A stretch of 64,000 bases of DNA from Paratinospora sagittata (lineage: Eukaryota > Streptophyta > Magnoliopsida > Ranunculales > Menispermaceae). The stretch spans positions 12,501 through 76,500 of the forward strand of contig CM069613.1 in assembly GCA_035771175.1 (NCBI GenBank). The letters are read 5' to 3'. Below the pieces are notes generated by a model. It searched no databases. It was given only the letters and a program-made list of their open reading frames with translations, and was not told where the DNA came from. This document shows, one piece after another, positions 11,260-24,900 of this stretch (the stretch's first letter is position 1; each line of letters starts with the position of its first letter). A program made the translations under genes and the position numbers.

Positions 11260-12640
11260 TTAGTCAAGCCTGCATGATCTAATTGATCTAATACTTGTTA
11301 ATTCCTTTAAGCAAAAAGAAGCTATGAGATTCCCCAATTATTTGAATAATGATAATTAATAAAACGTGTTTCATGGACATAACCATTAAGTGATGGAAAA
11401 AGTGAACCTGGTCGTGTTTTGCCGCTCATCCCGATACGGTGCACCTGCTTTGTAAAGATTTAGATTTAATAGGAATGAGAATACCGGTAGCAACTTATTT
11501 ATTATTATTATTGAAAATACAGGGGTGATAATTTGACCTATTTGAACCGGCCCATCATGAATATTTGATCAGGTTGGGCTGAGCCTTATAAAATATCAGA
11601 TATTTTATAAAATATATTTAATACATATTTATTAATATGTAAATAAATAACAAATGAATTATAAACTTATGTTATAATATCTTTCTTTTATAATTTTAGT
11701 CAAGTTATTATAATTTAGTTAAATTTATTTTACCTGACACAATATAATTAGGAGACTGAGTAAAATAATTAACATATATTTTCTTAGGTCCTAAGCATTG
11801 ACAATGGAAGAGTGAAAAGAATACAATATAATATAAATATCATAGTTATATATTACTATTCTTAAAAAAATTATTTAAATATAATCCAACCAATAACTCT
11901 TTTTCATTTTATATACTTATATTGAAGATATTATTAGTTATATATTATTATCTTAAAAAATTATTTAAACTAATTCAACCGAAGTGATTATTTTCATTTT
12001 AGGGTATTCATGATATATTGTATCCTCGGGCCCGAATTGGGTCTTTGAACTGGCCTTTGGGCCGAGTTTACTGTCGACAGTGCCTAGCAAAAGTAACACA
12101 GACCCAGCCAATTTATTTTTGGGTTAGAGGTAGGCGGACCCATTTAAAAGTTGGCCCGGATCTGAATAATCAAAGAGCTCATACATTATTGTATTATATG
12201 ATTTTTTTTTTTTTTTGAGCATCACCTCTGAGTTACTACTTAGGTTGAGAGGATATTTAAAAAAAAAAAATTGAGTGTGTTTAAAAAAATAATAAAAAAA
12301 TAAAAAAAATCCCACATCGGTGGGGTACGAGAGCTTTAGATGCTTTGGTGATTGCTCATTTTTATATGATTTGAATGTGGAAATTTAGTAACTTTTTTTT
12401 GGTCAGATAAATTAAAAATTACTAAATGAAACACGCGTGAGGCATTTGTGTTTGATAAATTTGGGAATAATTTGGTTTGGCGAACCTTTCTTGTAGTTTC
12501 TACTTAGAAAGCAGGTTGGTCATTCATTGGGAGCAGGTAACTAGTTGGAGGGTACATCAGATAAGTTAGTCAAGGCAAGGCGGAATTGGGGTATCGTCTT
12601 CGTATAAAATTCTCTAATTAGAATTTGCATCCACAAAGTA
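11260..12640. other. AT-rich intergenic DNA and aquaporin upstream region
   Basis: No gene was recognised. The stretch holds AT-rich sequence, poly-T/poly-A runs around 12,210-12,310, and a short GC-richer segment at 12,020-12,180 without a convincing frame. The probable promoter and 5' leader of the aquaporin gene are at its right end. I could not fix a TATA box. Confidence 0.4.
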
Positions 12641-12821
12641 GTGAAGTTGAAGTAGATCAAATCTCTCCTCCGAAGAACAGGTAGATTAGAAATTACAGAA
12701 AGTTCCAATCAAATCAAATTTATTCGAAGCCGAATACCGAATACCGGAGAGGAGAGAAGTTCCGTTCGGAAGATAGAGCAGCAGCAGCAGATCAAATCAA
12801 GGCAAGCAGGAAAAAGTTAGA

Positions 12822-13112
12822 ATGGGTTTGGTGAATGCCGTGATCGGAGATGCTGTTTTAACTTTCATGTGGGTGTTCTGCGCATCAACCCTGGGGTTTT
12901 TCTCGTCCATCATATCATCGGCGCTGGGAGTCCATGGGATGCCTACTCTTCTCATCACCATTGCACTGGTCTCCTTTCTTGTCTTTGTGTTCAACTTGAT
13001 CGGTGACGCTCTGGGTGGCGCTAGCTTCAATCCCACTGGCACTGCTACCTTCTATGCTGCTGGCTTTGGGAATGACAACCTCATCTCCATGGCCTTGCGT
13101 TTTCCCGCTCAG
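12822..13112 (+). CDS. SIP1: SIP1 aquaporin exon 1
   Basis: 97 codons, residues 1-97, from [15 protein letters not shown] to ALRFPAQ, containing the NPT pore motif. The donor site is CAG|GTTAAG. An apparent ORF reading on to 13,172 is intron read-through. Confidence 0.9.
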
Positions 13113-15959
13113 GTTAAGGTTCCTCCAACCTTTACTGGTATCAACCACCTAGGTTTTACTAGTTGGAACTAGTTGAGTTGAGTATATGGATTTGCTGCTA
13201 GAGTAAAATAAATAAATGTCTAACTTATTACGCTTGATAAATAGGCACTTGGGGCGTTGGGCGGTGTTTTGGCAATAATGGAAGTGATGCCTCTGCAGTA
13301 CAGAAGCATGCTAGGAGGACCTTCACTAAAAGTCGATTTACACACCGGGGCCATTGCCGAGGGTGTATTGACCTTTCTAATCAGTTTCGCTGTTCTTTAT
13401 ATTGTTATCAGGGGTCCAAACAGCCCATTATTGAAGACTTTGATGCTTTCCACATCCACGGTTGTGTTGGTTGTTGCAGGGTCTGGTTATACTGGACCTT
13501 CCATGAATCCTGCCAATGTGAGTTCCCCCTTGCGTAATGTTTTTTATTTGAGTAGAATATATATTTTAAATAGAAAGTTGAACATTGATCTTCACATATT
13601 CTATGTTTCTCTTGATTTTGTTTTTATTTTTTTATTTATTTCCTTTTGTCTACTCATTTCCTACATTTCAATATTGGTGTCTATTACACAGATCCACCAT
13701 TAAACTTAATATTGTGTATTATTTCGATTAAGCAACTTGTGTCCCTGATCCACCGTTAAAATATGGACATTGACAATGGTTTAGTAGGAAATTAATAATA
13801 CTATTATTTCATTTATTTGATCAATCTACATAACATATCTCACTTCAAGCTTCTTTTGAATAACTTCTTCATGAGTGAAATGAACATCAAGTTCCATATG
13901 TTTGGTTTTTGAATGGAACATAGGGTTAGTGGCCAAATAAGTTACACTACCATTCTCACACTACAAGATGGAAGTTTCTTTAGGATTGCCATGTAGATAC
14001 AATAATAGAGATTGGAGCCACAACAATTTAGTCGCCCCTTGGTCCAATATTAAGTTGTTATTGGCAATTGCATTTTGATTTTTAGAACATCAAGCTTGCC
14101 TACGTTGATGTGTAGGTTTCTACATATATTAATTTAATTTGTTCACAACAAAATAAATTTCAAGTCTCTTAAAAGCTTAAATATTGTTTAGCACCTATAG
14201 TATTAGATGAAGAGTTGGATTCTCATAAGGATCTCCATTGCGTGGCATGAGTTGCCTCCCTCTCCCTGTACTCATGGGCTAAGGATTTTTCTTAGCTTTA
14301 TTCACCTTGGTCTTCTTGAAAGGATCAAGTATATTGTTTCCCTGAGATATGAACAAGTCACCAGTCAATACCCCAAAACTAGCTTATGAAAGTTGATTCC
14401 TTTGATGCAAATTGAGTATTCATATTGTGATCGATTGCACAACTATTATTATTTATTTTTTTATCACTTTTGGTGCAAAATTTGACCAACACCAAGTATG
14501 TAGGTGATTCCCCTAGTTGTGCAGGGAGAACTTTTGAATTCTGATGGGAACACCTAAAGATGGAATGATCTCAGCTCCTATTGGGAAGGCCATAGTTGTG
14601 AGGGTGGACAATGGTGTGGTGTTGACCAAATATCGATGCTCAAGTCAACTTTCGAGCGCTCTATACGAAAAATAAAATATTCAAGGTACAATATTGTTGA
14701 TGCCATGCCCTTGGAAGAAATTGGAGCTGTATTTATAATGTGAGTTCTTTACCACTTAGCTTGCCACTTGACAAGTTAGTTATGCTTGGTTGGATGTTTT
14801 CACCAATTTTCATGACAAATGTCATTCAATTATTTGGTGTTCGTCATCAGGTCAGTGCTATTCAACTAGGTATACTAGCCTAAGAAGTCATCCCTACGTT
14901 GCCTTATTGTGTCACTTGAGCTTAGGTTCACATTCTAGTAGGATGGTCCCACCTATAGGTTGGACCACTAACCTTGATCCTCCTTGGTATCCACTAACCT
15001 TGAGCGATCTTAATCCTCACGTTGGGAATTGGTACTCATTTTTGTTCATCCCTTGAGTGCCATGTATTTTGACCTCAAGGGAGGTTGAAACAGTGGCTAA
15101 ACAATCACTATCAATGACTATTATGTCATCAAAATATACTAGAACTCGAATCAGCCTTTTAACTTGAAGAAGTACAAAATAAATAATGAGTTATTTGCTG
15201 TAGAGTTCTTGAAGCCCCAAATAATGAATTCCCCTTTAAGTTTATCAAACCAAATTATTGGACTTTGTTTTAAATTGAAAAAAGTTTTGTGAAGCTCACA
15301 AACAAACTTTCTCTTTAGGATCATAGTTGTTAAATCGAAATCGGGTTGTAAAATCGTTAAGGATAAGATTTAAATTGAATCGTAAATTGTACGATTTTTT
15401 CCGATTTTTCAAATAATATATATAAACAAGTCTAGTACTCATATATGCATATTTAATGATTCAAAATTAATTCTAAAACTTCTAAAACAAGTTCTTGGTT
15501 AATATTCATTAAATATCAAGTCATAAAGATACAAAATAAAGTCAAAGACTCAAAATTAAGTATCAAAATTCTAAAATTCTAAACTGCAATCTTCAATCTT
15601 CATCATTTTCTCACCAGGAGCAATATATTCATTTTCCTGGGACCTAAAAGTAAAAGTAAAAAACCAATGTTAACTTGTTAAGTGATATTTATTATTTAAT
15701 GTCTCATAAATTTTTGTATTTAGAAATTAAATTAAATTGTAAATTTGTAATGTAAAACTTAGAATACCTCTTTTTTGTGACATGGAAGCATTATCACCTT
15801 CACACCAGTGTTTTCAAGGCACCAAAGTGATGTTTAGGCGATTTGCCCTATCTAGGCGAGGCGAAGCCTAGACGTGGCCTAGGCGATAAGAAAAATATTT
15901 ATTTATAGGTCCCTAGATAATTAATTAATTATTTACAGGTCATTGGACAGCTCATATAC

Positions 15960-15995
<36 letters not shown>

Positions 15996-18900
15996 CTATA
16001 TTTTATAATAAATGTTAAATTTTCATAAAATGATAAAAAGCACTTCATATTAATTAAAATCATGTCCACAAAACATTAATTCATGCCATAATACATATTA
16101 TCCAAAAGGTTCAAAAGTATAAAACTAAAATATCTATCGTCGGAGGGTCGTCGACAGTTGTTGGAGATTTCGACGACGTTTCTTGGTCGGACCAAATGGA
16201 AAAGATAGGCTTAGGGAGAGAAAGATTCGAGGGTTTACTATAGAAAGGGGGCGTTTATGCTTTTTAAGCTTTTTATTTAAATTAGAGAGACCCCCCTAAA
16301 CTTTTTAAATATTTGCACAAACCCCCACTGCCTGCCTAGCATAGAGCTTAGGCGAAGCCTTGAAAGCACTGCTTCACACTCTTCTTCTCTAAAGCATTCT
16401 TCATCTAGCCATGAAGTGCCTTCTGGGAGAATTGGATCCTCTCTTTCTGTGATCCACTCATCATTTGATTCCATATCTGATAAACTAATCGAATCATAAC
16501 AATTTTGATCTCTTGTCCTCTTTTCTTTTCGAATGTGAAGTTGGAGATTATACTTCACAAAGACAAGAGCATTCAATCTTTTTTGCTTTAGGTGTTTGCA
16601 TTTCTTTGAATGGATCTAATAGAATAAAAGGAAGTGGGATTCACATCTACTAAACATTAAAGTTTAAACAAATCAATAAATAGTATAGTTGTTGTCAAAG
16701 ATGACTAATCTAATTGTCTAATGACTCTAAATTTTAAAAACTTACATGTTCGAATGTACTTCAATTCCTTTCACAACCCGAAGAGCTACAAGTAAGACTT
16801 AAAATCCTCACAACCAACTTTTGCAAATTAGGTGCTCCATCTCCATAATCCTCCCACCAAAGAGCTGCAAATTATAAATTATAAATTGTTAATTAGTAAC
16901 TACTAATCAGATATACAAATACAATTAAGCCAAATGTAATAAAGAAAAATATTTTGATTTTCACATACCAGGTTGCTTTGTGGCTCTTGAAAGTTTTGTT
17001 GTTTCTCTTCCAAATAGGCCTTCAGCTCTTCTAAATAGGTCGATTTGATCAACAACCACTATTCTTTCTCTAGTAGATGGAATCATTCGGTCTATGCAGT
17101 CATATAACCCATTTTTGACTTCAAGATCCATTTTAAAAGTGGGATCATACTGAAATCTAGGGTTCAAAAAGTAACCTACTACATGTAGAGGCCTATGCAA
17201 CTGAAGGTCCCATCTCTTATCAATGATATCCCAAATGACCTTATATCTTTTCTTTACTCCACTCAAATTTCTAGCAATACTCTTCTTTGCACGGTTCATT
17301 GGTACATATATATAACCCATGGGTGGCCTCTCTTTGGAATCAACTAATCGAAGGACCTTTACAAGAGGTACAGTGCTTTTAATTCAATACTTGAGGGATG
17401 ACCAAAAGTTTCCATCTGCTAGAATTATGTCCCCCACAACAACTTGATCTCTCTTTTTGGCATAGGGACTCTTTTGCCAATCTTCACAAGCAAACATAGC
17501 AATCAATGCTAATTGATGTCGGTGCAAACTCTTCATCGTCAAATAGCAGGTGGCAAAATGAGTTATTGCTAGCCTCACTAAATCCCCTCCTCTTGTGAAC
17601 TTCCTCATCAAATTCAACACCCAACAATGATTATAGATTTAAACAGTGATTCTTCCACTCTTTTCAATCACATTTGCATGAATGGGCAACCTATCAATAT
17701 CCTCAAGCATCAAGTCTAAGCAATGGGCTACACATGGAGACCGAACAAAACATTTCCTTTTTTCCATCAACTTCTTTCCAGCATTAACATATGTTGATGC
17801 TCCATCAGTAATGACTTGCACCACGCTTTCTTCTCCTACCTCTTCAACAACATCATCAAGAAGATGAAACAAGTTTTCAACATTCTTCACAATATTAGAT
17901 GCATCAATAGATCTAAGGAATACAATTCCCTTATGATGTATTCGGCGAAAGAAAGAAAGCTAAATTGCTGAAAATTTTATTAATTCTGAAAAAAACTGTC
18001 TTCCAATCCCCAACCCCAACCTTTAAATAGAAAAAAACAGAACACTACTCCTAATTCTACTAGGATTCTAAGCAAGACTTATCCTAATTCTACTAGAATT
18101 CCTTTTAACAACACAACAAAATCCTATTCAAGCATAACCACATTACCCTAACAAGACTAAAAAATAGAAACAAATAAAACTAATTACAACTCAACGACAA
18201 AAACATAAATAAATAAAAATAACTAACACGTTCTACATCAAATCCCCCTCTCATGAAACTCGTCCTCGAGTTTAAGTTGATAAAGCGAACTCATCTGGCG
18301 CATAAAATTGATAAAGATCTACCATATTAAAGGTATCGAAAATGTGTAAATCATTTGGAAGTTCCACCTTATAAGCATATGGATTAATCTTCTGAAGTAT
18401 GCGACAAGGGCCGATCTTTTTCATCTTTAACTTGTCATAAGTTCCTGCTGGAAACCTCCCTTTCCTCAAATGCACCATCACAAGATCCCCTACATGGAAC
18501 TCTTTCTTCCTTTTTCTTTGATGCGCTGTCTCCTTATACTTTGAGTTAGCCTTTTGCAAGCTGGCAGTCACTTCCTTATGCAATTTAGCAACCCTTTCTG
18601 CCATCTGTTCAGCCTCTAAATTCAAACTAGCCGAGTTAGGTAGAGCTGTTAAATCAATAGTTAATCTTGGCACACTTGTATAAGCACTTCAAATGGAGAT
18701 TTTTGTGTTGAACGATTTCTCATGTGGTTAAACGCAAACTCCGCTTGAGCCAAGGCATAATCCCACTGTCTTGGTTGATCTCTAAAATCCACATATGCAT
18801 CTAATGAGATTGCCCAATGTCCTGTTGATCACCTTGGTTTGGCCATCAGTTTGTGGGTGACTCGTGGTGCTATAATTAAGAGAAGTATAAAACTTTCTCC

Positions 18901-21900
18901 ATAAAGTCCTCCAACTACCATCTTTCTTACGGGTAAGTAAAGCTGGGACCGCACAAGGACTCATGTTAGGCCTTATGTGTCCTTTCTCCAACAAGTCTTG
19001 TACCTGTTCATGCAATACCACATGCTCCTTTGGGCTCATCCGGTGGTGAGGCAAATTAGGAAGTGTGGATCCCTGTATAAGATCAATTGCATGTTGGATA
19101 TTGCGTAGTGGAGGTAATCCCTTAGGTGTTTCTTGCAAATCTTCAAATTCAGCTAACAAACCTTGCAATTCATCATTCTGTAATTGACCAACTTGTCCAT
19201 TTGTCCTACGCTCCCCTTTAATCACTAACGTCCATATAGAGTGAGGATTCTGAGGAAATTCCTTTGCTGTCACCACTGAGAACAATGGAGAAGTCTTCCC
19301 TTCTTTAGGTTTCTTCTTCGTTTCTTTTGGATTAGGAAGCAGAACAATCTTTTTCCCAAGCCAAGTGAACTCATACTTATTCTCTCGCCCCTTGTGAATG
19401 GCTTGTACATCAAATTGCCATGGTCTCCCCAATAGTACATGGCAAGCATCCATGTCAATCACATCGCACACCACTTGGTCTTTATAAAACTGCCCTAGAC
19501 AAAGGTAAGGTGCAAATTTCAGCTATGGCTGCTTAACTCCCTTTTTTAATCCAACCAACCTTGTAAGGGTTAGGGCGTGGATCAAGTTTCAAATTTAAGG
19601 TTTTCACCAAAGCTCTTGATACTATGTTCTCACTACCTCCACTATCAATAATAACATTTTTTTTTTTTTGACAAGAAACATACTTAATATTAATATAGAA
19701 AAATAAGTCAAATGGGACGAGATGTCCCAAAAGAACTACAATGTTTCAAGGATGATGTTCCATTTGAACATCCAATCCCCAAAACTGTACCCCATTGACA
19801 GCTTGCAGGAACTAACCCAACTGGCAAAACAGAATAGACTTTGTTCCCATAACCTACTATTACTAGTAAAACTATCCCTAAAGATCCTATTGTTCCTTCG
19901 CTCCAAGTACACTATGTAAGAGCAAAATAAATACATTTGAAGTTTTGTATTCAATAAAATAGTAGGAAAGGAAAAGAGATTGTTTGCATCCGGGGGGACA
20001 ACCATTGACATCTCCTACACCACCCATCCCCTAGCTCCTTAACTCGATCGCAGGCCCCAAACACATGGTCCACTGTCTCCTCATCCTTCCTGCAAAGACA
20101 ACACCATGAGGGAGATAACATAGTATTAAGGAACTTTCTTTGTAAGAGATCAACACAATTCAATCTTCTACGAGCAACCAGCCATCCAAAATTCTGACTT
20201 TGGATGGCACGCACGCATTCCAAATAAACTTGTTATGAGGAAAATTTGAGGTATTGATTGAAGACTGCATATGTTTTAGGAAAGATTTTCTTCGATCTTC
20301 AAGCTTCAAACACGTCCTTTTTGTTGTAGAAACACTCCGTGAAAGACGAAACTTGATTTGATCGAGAATCAAGAGGGAAATCAACAATCCAAGCGAGGAT
20401 CAATTTCTAGGGTTTGAGAGGAAAAAGACAAGGAAGAATTTTTTTAACAACTTTTTTTGTTCTCTTTTACCTTTTATAGGGATTAGGGAAACAATAGGTT
20501 AAAAGTTAAAAAAATAAAAAAAAACAAATAAAAAAAAGGGTTTAAAACTCGACCTAAGTCGCGAAATCGCGACCTGCGACTCGACTTGAGTCGTGCAATT
20601 TTTATTGTTTTACAATTTTTTTTTTTTTTAAATCTTGAATCGTATGTGGTACGATTCGAGTTAAATGATACGATTTTAACAACCATGTTTAGAATCAATA
20701 GTTTCCTTAGCTATATTGCATCAATGCATCTTATGGACCATCTTCTAAAGATCTCCATCAAAGAGTGCGTGTTGATGTTGTAGAACATTTGAATAATATC
20801 CCAACCTCTTTTAATTTCAATAGTCAAGAAAACTATTATTGTTGAACATTTAGTAATAGGAGTATAGGACTAAAAGGTTTCAAAGAAATCCAAACCATTT
20901 GAATTATACTTGATTTTTAACACTCACTTGCTACCAATTACCATGCTATGAGGTGAACAATGAACAAAAGCTCCAAGTATTATCATCTATTTTACTCGAA
21001 CTTGGGTACGGTTGTTGGGTGCAGGTACATGTCTAGAGGTTATACTTGGCCATTCTCCAAATTAATGGACATGGGGACTCGGCAAAAAGTGTCCAAAAAT
21101 TTGGACATGGTTGAAAAAAATTGTAAACTCTAATTTTTTATACTAAGGTAAATGAAGTTGTTGACATACAATTTTAACTAATCTAAGTATATTACAATTT
21201 GTAACAAAATATAGAACAAATATAATGCAAATGTATCCAGTATAACTATCAACTATGAAGTTAAAAAATAAATATAAAAGCATACCACAATTCACAACTA
21301 AATTAATTAACTCATGTATAAATTAATCAGAACTAAAGACTCAAAAGAATACCAAGAAAATATACTTGATAACTAATGGAGATTGGAAAGTCCTGTCTCT
21401 ATTGATCATACAATAAGCTCTATATTCTTTTTCCATTGCCTTTTTCCTGTTAAGATCTTGAATTGCTTGTATACAAATTGGTTCAACTGATTTTTCAAAA
21501 TTACATAAAGAATGATTTGAAGCTCTTAAAACTTTAGGCTTAAACATATTTGCTTTGGATCTAGTTAACATAGGATGAATTGAAGCATTTAGAAGTTTTG
21601 ATTAAAGGATAGACCCAACTAGGGGTGCACACGTTGGGCCGGGTCAGTTCTTGACCCCATTAATTTACCCAAGCCAATCTCATCGAGTGGCTAATTAAAG
21701 CACCCGAGACTGACCTGATATCATAATCATTGATTTTAACCTGACCGATCCGAAAAACAATTTGGGCCCGTCTGGTGTCGGGTCAAAAAATTTCAATAAT
21801 TATTTTTAGAAGAAAATGACTCGGCACTTCATTCCTCTCAATGAAACAGGATAAAAGAAGGTGAAGCCACCCCGTAAATACCCGGTTCCAATGTTGGATT

Positions 21901-24900
21901 GAAGTAAAACACAAAATATTTTGCTTTTGCTTCTCTATATGTCCAAATGAAGAGCGTTTGAGAAGATTTAACGCCAAGTGTTGGGAGGACTACTTGGGGG
22001 ATTTGGGGTGTGGCAAGTGGGGCTTCCTATCCTCCCTCATTTACAATTGATGTGGGATAAAGGGAGGGGAGCCCCCTTCAGCCCCAAACCATTTGACAAG
22101 TCTAAAGCACATCCATCCCCTTGGGATGAATTTTAGTTGTATCCTTTGTGGTTTGTACCTTGAGAATTGATTCATGCAATCAATTTGTAGAGCCAAGTGT
22201 TGATAGTGGAAATATTATTATATGTATAACAAATGAAATGCATTGGCATTTTGTTATATTATTGTTCATTAACAAATGTTATTTGATATATAAAATAGTA
22301 TTTTTACGCCAAAATCATTTTAGCTTTGGATGATGAAACCTGGATGATGTGCAACCAGAATTATAATTAATTTAGTAAAAAATATTAGAGATTAAAGAAA
22401 TCAATTGAAAAAATTTGGGATGTGTGATTAAACAAATGGAGAATATATAACATAATGTGCTATTGAAGATTGATAAATGACGAAACAAATATTATAGAGA
22501 ACATAATAGAAGCTGCACAAAAAAGAAAAACATTCCAACCAAAAGATACGAAATGATTTACATATTATGTCGCAAGCGTATATGGCTTTTGATAAATTAT
22601 CGATCTTTTGTGATTACTATATCATGTCTTCATGCTGTTCCACTATATTTCTCATGATGATGGTGATGATATGGATTTCATCAAAACATATTATTATTGG
22701 TAGTTCATCAATCAAATAGTGAATTATTCACCCCAAAAAGTTTTCTTAGTAATCAATTTGGACATTTCCAAATGTGAATATAAGATTGCTTAGTATTAAT
22801 TTTAATACAACACTACTCTTATATATTTACTAAGGATATATAAGATTAGTGCTTTTTTTATTGTTTTATTTTAGTCAATCAAATAGTGAATTATTCACCC
22901 CAAATTTTTTTCTTAATAACTAATTTGGACATTTCCAAATGTGAATATAATATTGATTAGTATTAATTTTAATACAGCACTAATCTTATATACGATTTTT
23001 TTATTTTTTTATTGTTTTATTTTAGTTTACTTTGGAGCCAACTCCCATATTAGTATCAACATTTAATATGACACTTGTTGGATTAATAATTTTTAAGTTT
23101 TGGGTTAATGTATAGATTCATCTAACAAAAAATTAAGGCTAAAGTGAACGAACACTATTCAAGTGCCAATTAGACCCACAATTTACATAATTCTATTCGA
23201 TAGAGTAAGGAATAGAAGAAGAAGAAAGAGAACGAACACTAGAAGTCAAGGACATCACCAAATTAACTTACCTTGCACCTTTAATTCCATTCACATTCCT
23301 TCATGTTATTTCAGATTAGTGTCCACTAAACTCATGCAATCTCTTCTAAGTTTGTCTCCCACATTTAACTCTCTTTGATCCATTTCTTCAAACACTAACT
23401 TGGCAACAACTACCCTCAATAATCAGCTCCGTAAAAGCCCAAAATTCTAAGTATCCAATTCCATATCCCTTTCACAACAGCCCTCACAAACTCCATGGCC
23501 TGCCCAAAACACCCCAAACCCATTAGCCCCTTGACAACATACACATGTGCGTTGTACAAGCTAATTCTTCTTCTCCTATTGGGGCTGAAGGGCCTCGATT
23601 TATCCCATCCCATTTTGGAAAAGCTAGTTCTCTCTCCCCCCCCCCCCCCCCCCCCCTCCCCTCTTTTTTGTGCGCATGCTGAACTATTCTATTTTGGTAG
23701 CTCGGCAAGATCATATTTGACTCATAGCCTTGGTCAAGGCTTGAAGAGCGAGAATACTAATTATTGACAGACGGGATGGGTAAAGTCAGGTTTTCAACAT
23801 GTAAACCCACAATTTAACCTGACCCTATCGGGTGGTTTTGTGATATGACGGACCCGACTAGAGGTAACCCACCCGAACCCGATCCAATCAGATTGAGTTC
23901 AGGTGGGTTATCGGGTCTTCGGGTTGCATGATGAGCCCTAGACTCAACACTCAAGTGAGTTGTTGATTTGAGAAGGAACAAAAATTGCAGAAGTATGCAA
24001 AATATGGAATTGGTATCTCTTGGTAAAATGTGAATAATACGTGAAGTGGGTTGATTTGCTCAATCATTAGAATTTTCAATCCCAAGTTAATCTGCTGAGA
24101 CAATATTGAGAGAAGTAGACAAAATATTTGAACAAACCACAAGTGGTATGTTTGACATGGAGCCAAAATGGATGATTGAATGAGAATCGGATTAAACTTG
24201 TGTTAAGGATATAAACATAGTATTTTTGGGAAAAGAGATTTAGAAAAGTAGAAGAAAAGCTGATTTACCAACATCTGCAGTATGTAAACCTTCACCATTA
24301 CCATTATCAATTTTGAGCTTTTCAGTGCCAATGCATTTATCCTCAGAGTTAGGTTGTTTGGATCAGGTGTGACATGAATGGATGCTCCACTGTCAACATT
24401 TCAAAAATGGTTAATTACACTTTTTGGTGTTGGTATAGCCACAGAAGCTGAATTATCCTTATTTGATTTGATTTCCATGATTTGATTTTTTTATGTATAG
24501 TATCCGTAAACTCATAGACTAATTTATAATTTTGTTTATTGGTCATTTAGCCTAAGTTTCGAAATGGGCTAATATTTGGTAAGGAAGTTTTTTTTACCAA
24601 GCAAATTGTCATTGCAAAAGCTCAGACCATTTTAAACTTTAGTAATCTCATCGGATTATTTTTTTAATTGAACTAAAAAATGGATATTTTAGTTCTTGTT
24701 CATCTAATATCTTTCACAATGGTTTGAACATTGCGATAGAATGATTTCTGAAAATGATTTTCTTGTTGAAAAACTCACCCCATAAAATATCAGTACATTC
24801 TAAATCTTTGAACAAGTTAAATGGCCATAAGTCATGATTAAAAGTTCTATTCAGTAGTTACACATTCCCTAAATTGTCAAAAAGAATACAAAGCATGCGA

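Larger units (their letters stand above)
15322..20687. mobile_element. hAT-family DNA transposon, 5.37 kb
   Basis: The ends are inverted: CATAGTTGTTAAATCG on the left, and CATGGTTGTTAAAATCG on the right when reverse-complemented. They are flanked by TTTAGGAT (15,314-15,321) and TTTAGAAT (20,688-20,695), an 8-bp target duplication with one mismatch, as expected for hAT. The element splits a copia RT. It carries a broken transposase on the minus strand and is itself interrupted by a gypsy element and a LINE, so its original length was shorter. Confidence 0.8.
21572..24240. other. Intron stretch with no firm gene; decayed repeats
   Basis: This lies between the copia RT and protease relics, where a copia integrase would be expected; none was recognised. 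About 21,612-21,790 begins CTAGGGGTGCACACG and resembles one half of a hAT-type MITE. 22,708-22,992 is a tandem duplication. 23,636-23,656 is a C homopolymer. 23,830-23,930 is rich in ACCCGA/GGGT repeats. Confidence 0.4.

Noticed and set aside
12797..13148. Antisense ORFs over aquaporin exon 1
   Set aside because: Shadow frames of a well-supported exon.
14207..15056. Plus-strand ORFs as an extra gene in the aquaporin intron
   Set aside because: The region reads as a copia RT relic on the opposite strand.
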